Under the pieces are notes generated by a model. The model did no database searches. It was not told the DNA's origin and saw only the letters and a list, made by a program, of their open reading frames with translations. The translations under genes were made by a program, and so were the position numbers. From Anaerolineae bacterium (GTDB lineage: Bacteria; Chloroflexota; Anaerolineae; Aggregatilineales; Aggregatilineaceae), in the NCBI GenBank assembly GCA_016929355.1, contig JAFGJA010000125.1:1-6529 (forward strand): a DNA stretch of 6,529 bases, given 5' to 3'. Shown piece by piece: positions 4,530-6,529 of the stretch. The stretch's first letter is position 1; each line of letters starts with the position of its first letter.

Positions 4530-5996
4530 TTAATTGGTGCGCCAGACCGTACCATCGGGGCGATCTTCCAATGTAACACCTAAGGCGGTCAGTTCGTCAC
4601 GAATCTGGTCGGATTTAGCGAAATCCTTCGCAGCGCGCGCCTGCGCCCGCAGATCGATCAACAACCGGATCAAACCTGCTTCGCGTTCGGCGTTAGCGGC
4701 TCCGGCGGCGGCGTTATCATCCGGTACGATGCCCAACACATCACCGCCCAACTCACGGTAGATGTTATCAATCGCTGCGAGGACCGACTTGCTGACGGTT
4801 TGCTCACTGTTGAGCAGGATATTGACCTCGCGTGTCAGTTCATGCAAAGCCGCCATCCCGCCCGGCGCGTTAAAATCGTCATCCATCGCCGTGACAAAAT
4901 CTTGCCTGGTTTTGTCGAGCGTCGCCAGGAACGCATTCCCGGCTTCACCTTCCGGCGCATGGCGCATCGTTTCGCGCACCAGCCGCACCGCGCTGTAAAT
5001 GCGTTCCCAACCCTTATGGGCGCTGTCCAGTGAGTCTTCACTGAACACAATCGGGTTGCGGTAATGGCTGGTAATAATAAACGTCCGCAACACTTCGGGG
5101 CGATGCATTTTCAGCGCGTCCTTGAGCGTGTAGAAATTGCCGAGACTCTTGGACATCTTGACCGGCACGCCGAATTCATCCGGGACAAGCAGCGTCCCGA
5201 CCAGCATCCAGTAACGCGCAAAATCGACGCCGTTGGCGGCTTCGCTCTGCGCAATTTCGCATTCGTTATGCGGGAAAATATTGTCTACACCGCCGCCGTG
5301 AATGTCGAACGTATCGCCGAGATATTTCTGTGACATGGCGGAGCATTCAATGTGCCAACCCGGATAACCAACGCCCCAGGGACTATCCCAGCGCAAAATG
5401 TGTTCCGGTTCCGCGATCTTCCACAGCGCGAAATCTTCAGGATTGCGTTTGTCGCTGCGTACATCTCCGCGCGATCCGGCTTCCTGATCTTCCAAACGGC
5501 GATTCGAGAGTTTGCCATACCCATCGAAGCTGCGCACGTCAAAATAAACGTTGCCATCATCCGACACATACGCATTGCCTTTTTCCAGCAGCGTTTCGAT
5601 CATTTTGATCTGTTCGGGAACATGCGCGCTCGCGCGCGGGCTGATGTCAGGCCGGGTCACGCCGAGCGCATCCATATCCTCAAAGTAGCTGCGCGCATAG
5701 GTTTCGACGATCTGCATCGGACCCGCTTCCGCCTGCCGCGCCTTTTTGAGGATGCGATCCTCGCCGGAGTCGAGCAAATGCCCCACATCGGTCAGATTTT
5801 GCACATACAGCACATCATAGCCACTGTAGCGCAGGTAACGCACGACAATATCGAACGAGAGATAGGTTTTCGCATGGCCGATATGCGCGTGATCATACAC
5901 TGTCGGGCCACACACATACATATTGACCTTGCCCTCGTGCATCGGTTCAAACGGTACTTTCTCACGATTCAAGACATTGTAGATTTGTAGTGCCAT
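4530..5996 (-). CDS. cysS: Cysteinyl-tRNA synthetase (class I)
   Basis: 488 residues, normal for the family. It activates cysteine with ATP and charges tRNA-Cys in the cytoplasm. The Rossmann catalytic core starts with YVCGPTVYDHAHIGHAKTY: Cys29 is the first zinc ligand and HIGH is at 38-41. The remaining zinc ligands are Cys218 (in GWHIECSAMS), His243 and Glu247 (in FPHNECEIAQSE), so the cysteine-selecting zinc site is complete. KMSKS is at 280-284. The DALR anticodon-stem domain follows, with a typical C-terminal AKDFAKSDQIRDEL segment near 450-470. The ATG at 5994-5996 has AAGGAA seven bases upstream. It is divergent from the amidohydrolase and followed by rlmB; a candidate promoter is at 6068-6096. 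The leader is too short for a T-box. Identity is very secure. Confidence 0.98.
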   Translation of the reverse strand: MALQIYNVLNREKVPFEPMHEGKVNMYVCGPTVYDHAHIGHAKTYLSFDIVVRYLRYSGYDVLYVQNLTDVGHLLDSGEDRILKKARQAEAGPMQIVETYARSYFEDMDALGVTRPDISPRASAHVPEQIKMIETLLEKGNAYVSDDGNVYFDVRSFDGYGKLSNRRLEDQEAGSRGDVRSDKRNPEDFALWKIAEPEHILRWDSPWGVGYPGWHIECSAMSQKYLGDTFDIHGGGVDNIFPHNECEIAQSEAANGVDFARYWMLVGTLLVPDEFGVPVKMSKSLGNFYTLKDALKMHRPEVLRTFIITSHYRNPIVFSEDSLDSAHKGWERIYSAVRLVRETMRHAPEGEAGNAFLATLDKTRQDFVTAMDDDFNAPGGMAALHELTREVNILLNSEQTVSKSVLAAIDNIYRELGGDVLGIVPDDNAAAGAANAEREAGLIRLLIDLRAQARAAKDFAKSDQIRDELTALGVTLEDRPDGTVWRTN

Positions 5997-6037
5997 CGCC
6001 CGTTCCTTATTGTGTGATTCGAGTCAGGTTTCAGCCA

Positions 6038-6052
6038 GCATCGGTATGATGC
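6038..6052 (-). other. Small hairpin in the cysS leader
   Basis: GCATC-ATACC-GATGC on the minus strand: a perfect 5-bp stem with a 5-base loop, lying in the predicted leader about 40 bases before the cysS start. There is no following T-run, so it is not a terminator. It may tune mRNA stability or be chance. Confidence 0.3.
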
Positions 6053-6067
6053 CATATCTCACGCTAG

Positions 6068-6096
6068 ATTGTAGCGCAAAGTGAGGGAGGCGTTAA
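6068..6096 (-). promoter_or_regulatory. Candidate cysS promoter with a dyad over its -10 box
   Basis: Minus strand: -35 TTAACG (6091-6096, 4 of 6), 17-base spacer, -10 TACAAT (6068-6073, 5 of 6). The predicted start is near 6061, with a leader of about 65 bases. The perfect inverted repeat CGCTA-GATTG-TAGCG (6062-6076, plus strand) is centred on the -10 element, an operator-like position. Confidence 0.5.
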
Positions 6097-6110
6097 GGGT
6101 TAGGACCGGG

Positions 6111-6116
6111 TACAAT
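6111..6116 (+). promoter_or_regulatory. Possible -10 box of the amidohydrolase gene
   Basis: TACAAT on the plus strand, about 40 bases before the start codon. No convincing -35 is found at 16-18 bases upstream (only AGGCGT or GGCGTT), so this is weak. If real, it and the cysS promoter are back to back with overlapping -35 regions. They are framed by the inverted repeat AAGTGAG (6079-6085) and CTCACTT (6124-6130). Confidence 0.25.
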
Positions 6117-6140
6117 GCGGAAACTCACTTATTTTGCACC

Positions 6141-6146
6141 GAGGAG
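6141..6146 (+). promoter_or_regulatory. Ribosome binding site of the amidohydrolase
   Basis: GAGGAG, 11 bases before the ATG at 6158-6160. An earlier ATG at 6150-6152 is only three bases away and leads to a stop after three codons, so the second ATG is the gene start. Confidence 0.6.
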
Positions 6147-6157
6147 CTTATGCATTT

Positions 6158-6529
6158 ATGACTACATTATGGATTAAACATGCTGATATTGTAACGCTGG
6201 ACGATCAGGGCACAATTTTGCGCGATACCGATCTATTGATCGAAGGTGATCGCATTACGAAGATCGGCGATGTCCCCGCCGCTACGCAAGCTGACGAAAT
6301 CATCGACGCTACCGGAAAAATCGCTATGCCCGGCTTCTTTAATGCCCACTGCCACTCTCCCATGACGTTCGAGCGCGGTTGGGCCGAAGATTTGCCATTC
6401 CCACGTTGGCTCAATGAAAAAATATGGGTAGCGGAAAGCGCGCTCACCCCTGATGATGTGTACTGGGGCGCAGCCTTAGCCGCCTGCGAAATGATCCGGT
6501 GTGGCACAGTAGGCTACAACGATCACTAC
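6158..6529 (+). CDS. Amidohydrolase, MTA/SAH deaminase or TrzA-like, N-terminal 124 residues
   Basis: The gene runs off the right edge after 124 codons; full members have about 430-470 residues. The visible part holds the small beta-sandwich (residues 4-58, LWIKHADIVTLDD ... GKIAMPG) and the start of the metal-binding TIM barrel. GFFNAHCHSPMT carries the first metal ligands His64 and His66. The following segment, with ERGWAEDLPFPRWLNEKIW and a later LTPDDVYWGA, is typical of the methylthioadenosine/S-adenosylhomocysteine deaminase group (MtaD). This group contains zinc or iron enzymes that deaminate adenosine- or guanine-like rings. Related branches (guanine deaminase, atrazine chlorohydrolase TrzN/AtzB, SsnA) share these motifs, so the substrate cannot be fixed from this fragment. 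It is transcribed away from cysS. A three-codon frame (M-H-L-stop) overlaps its start as ATGA. Confidence 0.88.
   Translation, partial: MTTLWIKHADIVTLDDQGTILRDTDLLIEGDRITKIGDVPAATQADEIIDATGKIAMPGFFNAHCHSPMTFERGWAEDLPFPRWLNEKIWVAESALTPDDVYWGAALAACEMIRCGTVGYNDHY

Noticed and set aside
5997..6061. T-box or other tRNA-sensing leader for cysS
   Set aside because: The leader is only about 65 bases, with one small hairpin, no terminator and no T-box consensus.
95..6507. Many long open frames opposite or shifted within groES, the TPR genes, rlmB, cysS and the amidohydrolase
   Set aside because: They follow codon periodicity of the real genes, lack ribosome sites and have compositionally biased, unfamiliar translations; they are shadows.
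1..6529. CRISPR array, insertion sequence, phage or defence island
   Set aside because: No regularly spaced repeats, transposase, integrase or toxin-like genes; the content is housekeeping plus the TPR pair.

Overview
The window looks like a housekeeping stretch of a Chloroflexota (Anaerolineae-like) chromosome. The assignment is an inference. It rests on moderate GC, on HrcA/CIRCE-type control of groESL, on plain SigA-like promoters (TTGACA / GATAAT), and on two single-pass membrane TPR proteins whose linkers are rich in Pro-Thr-Ala-Thr-Pro, a style common in that phylum. There is no sign of phage, IS, CRISPR or recent transfer.

All genes except the last are on the minus strand, so the minus strand reads from high to low coordinates. 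From right to left: a truncated MTA/SAH-deaminase-like amidohydrolase (6158-6529, plus strand, runs off the edge) is divergent from cysS (4530-5996). cysS is followed by the rRNA 2'-O-methyltransferase rlmB (3658-4425). A 362-base gap (3296-3657) comes next. It contains a candidate stand-alone structured RNA (3472-3594) with its own promoter and U-run, candidate promoters for the next operon, and a second terminator-like hairpin (3328-3365) about 30 bases before the next start codon. Then come two tandem paralogous membrane-anchored TPR genes (1877-3295 and 587-1867), separated by 9 bases and probably translationally coupled. Last are the heat-shock chaperonin genes groES (95-397) and the first 22 codons of groEL (1-68).

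The best-resolved regulatory region is upstream of groES. A near-consensus promoter (TTGACA, 16 bases, GATAAT) is bracketed by two CIRCE operators, one overlapping the start of transcription and one just upstream of the -35 box. This is classical HrcA heat-shock repression, with a less common double operator.

The most unusual part is the 3296-3600 gap. A 16-bp closing stem with one bulge encloses several small hairpins. The predicted transcription start coincides with the base of the stem and the RNA ends in U7. I recognise no known RNA family in it. A second hairpin with U7 sits directly before the TPR operon, and both U-runs are followed by the same nine bases (TGTGCGTAG). This could be a small RNA gene plus an attenuator, or a tandem-terminator leader controlling the TPR operon. 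The two TPR proteins have no known specific function. Conserved cysteine placement and the N-in/C-out topology suggest disulfide-stabilised extracytoplasmic scaffolds.
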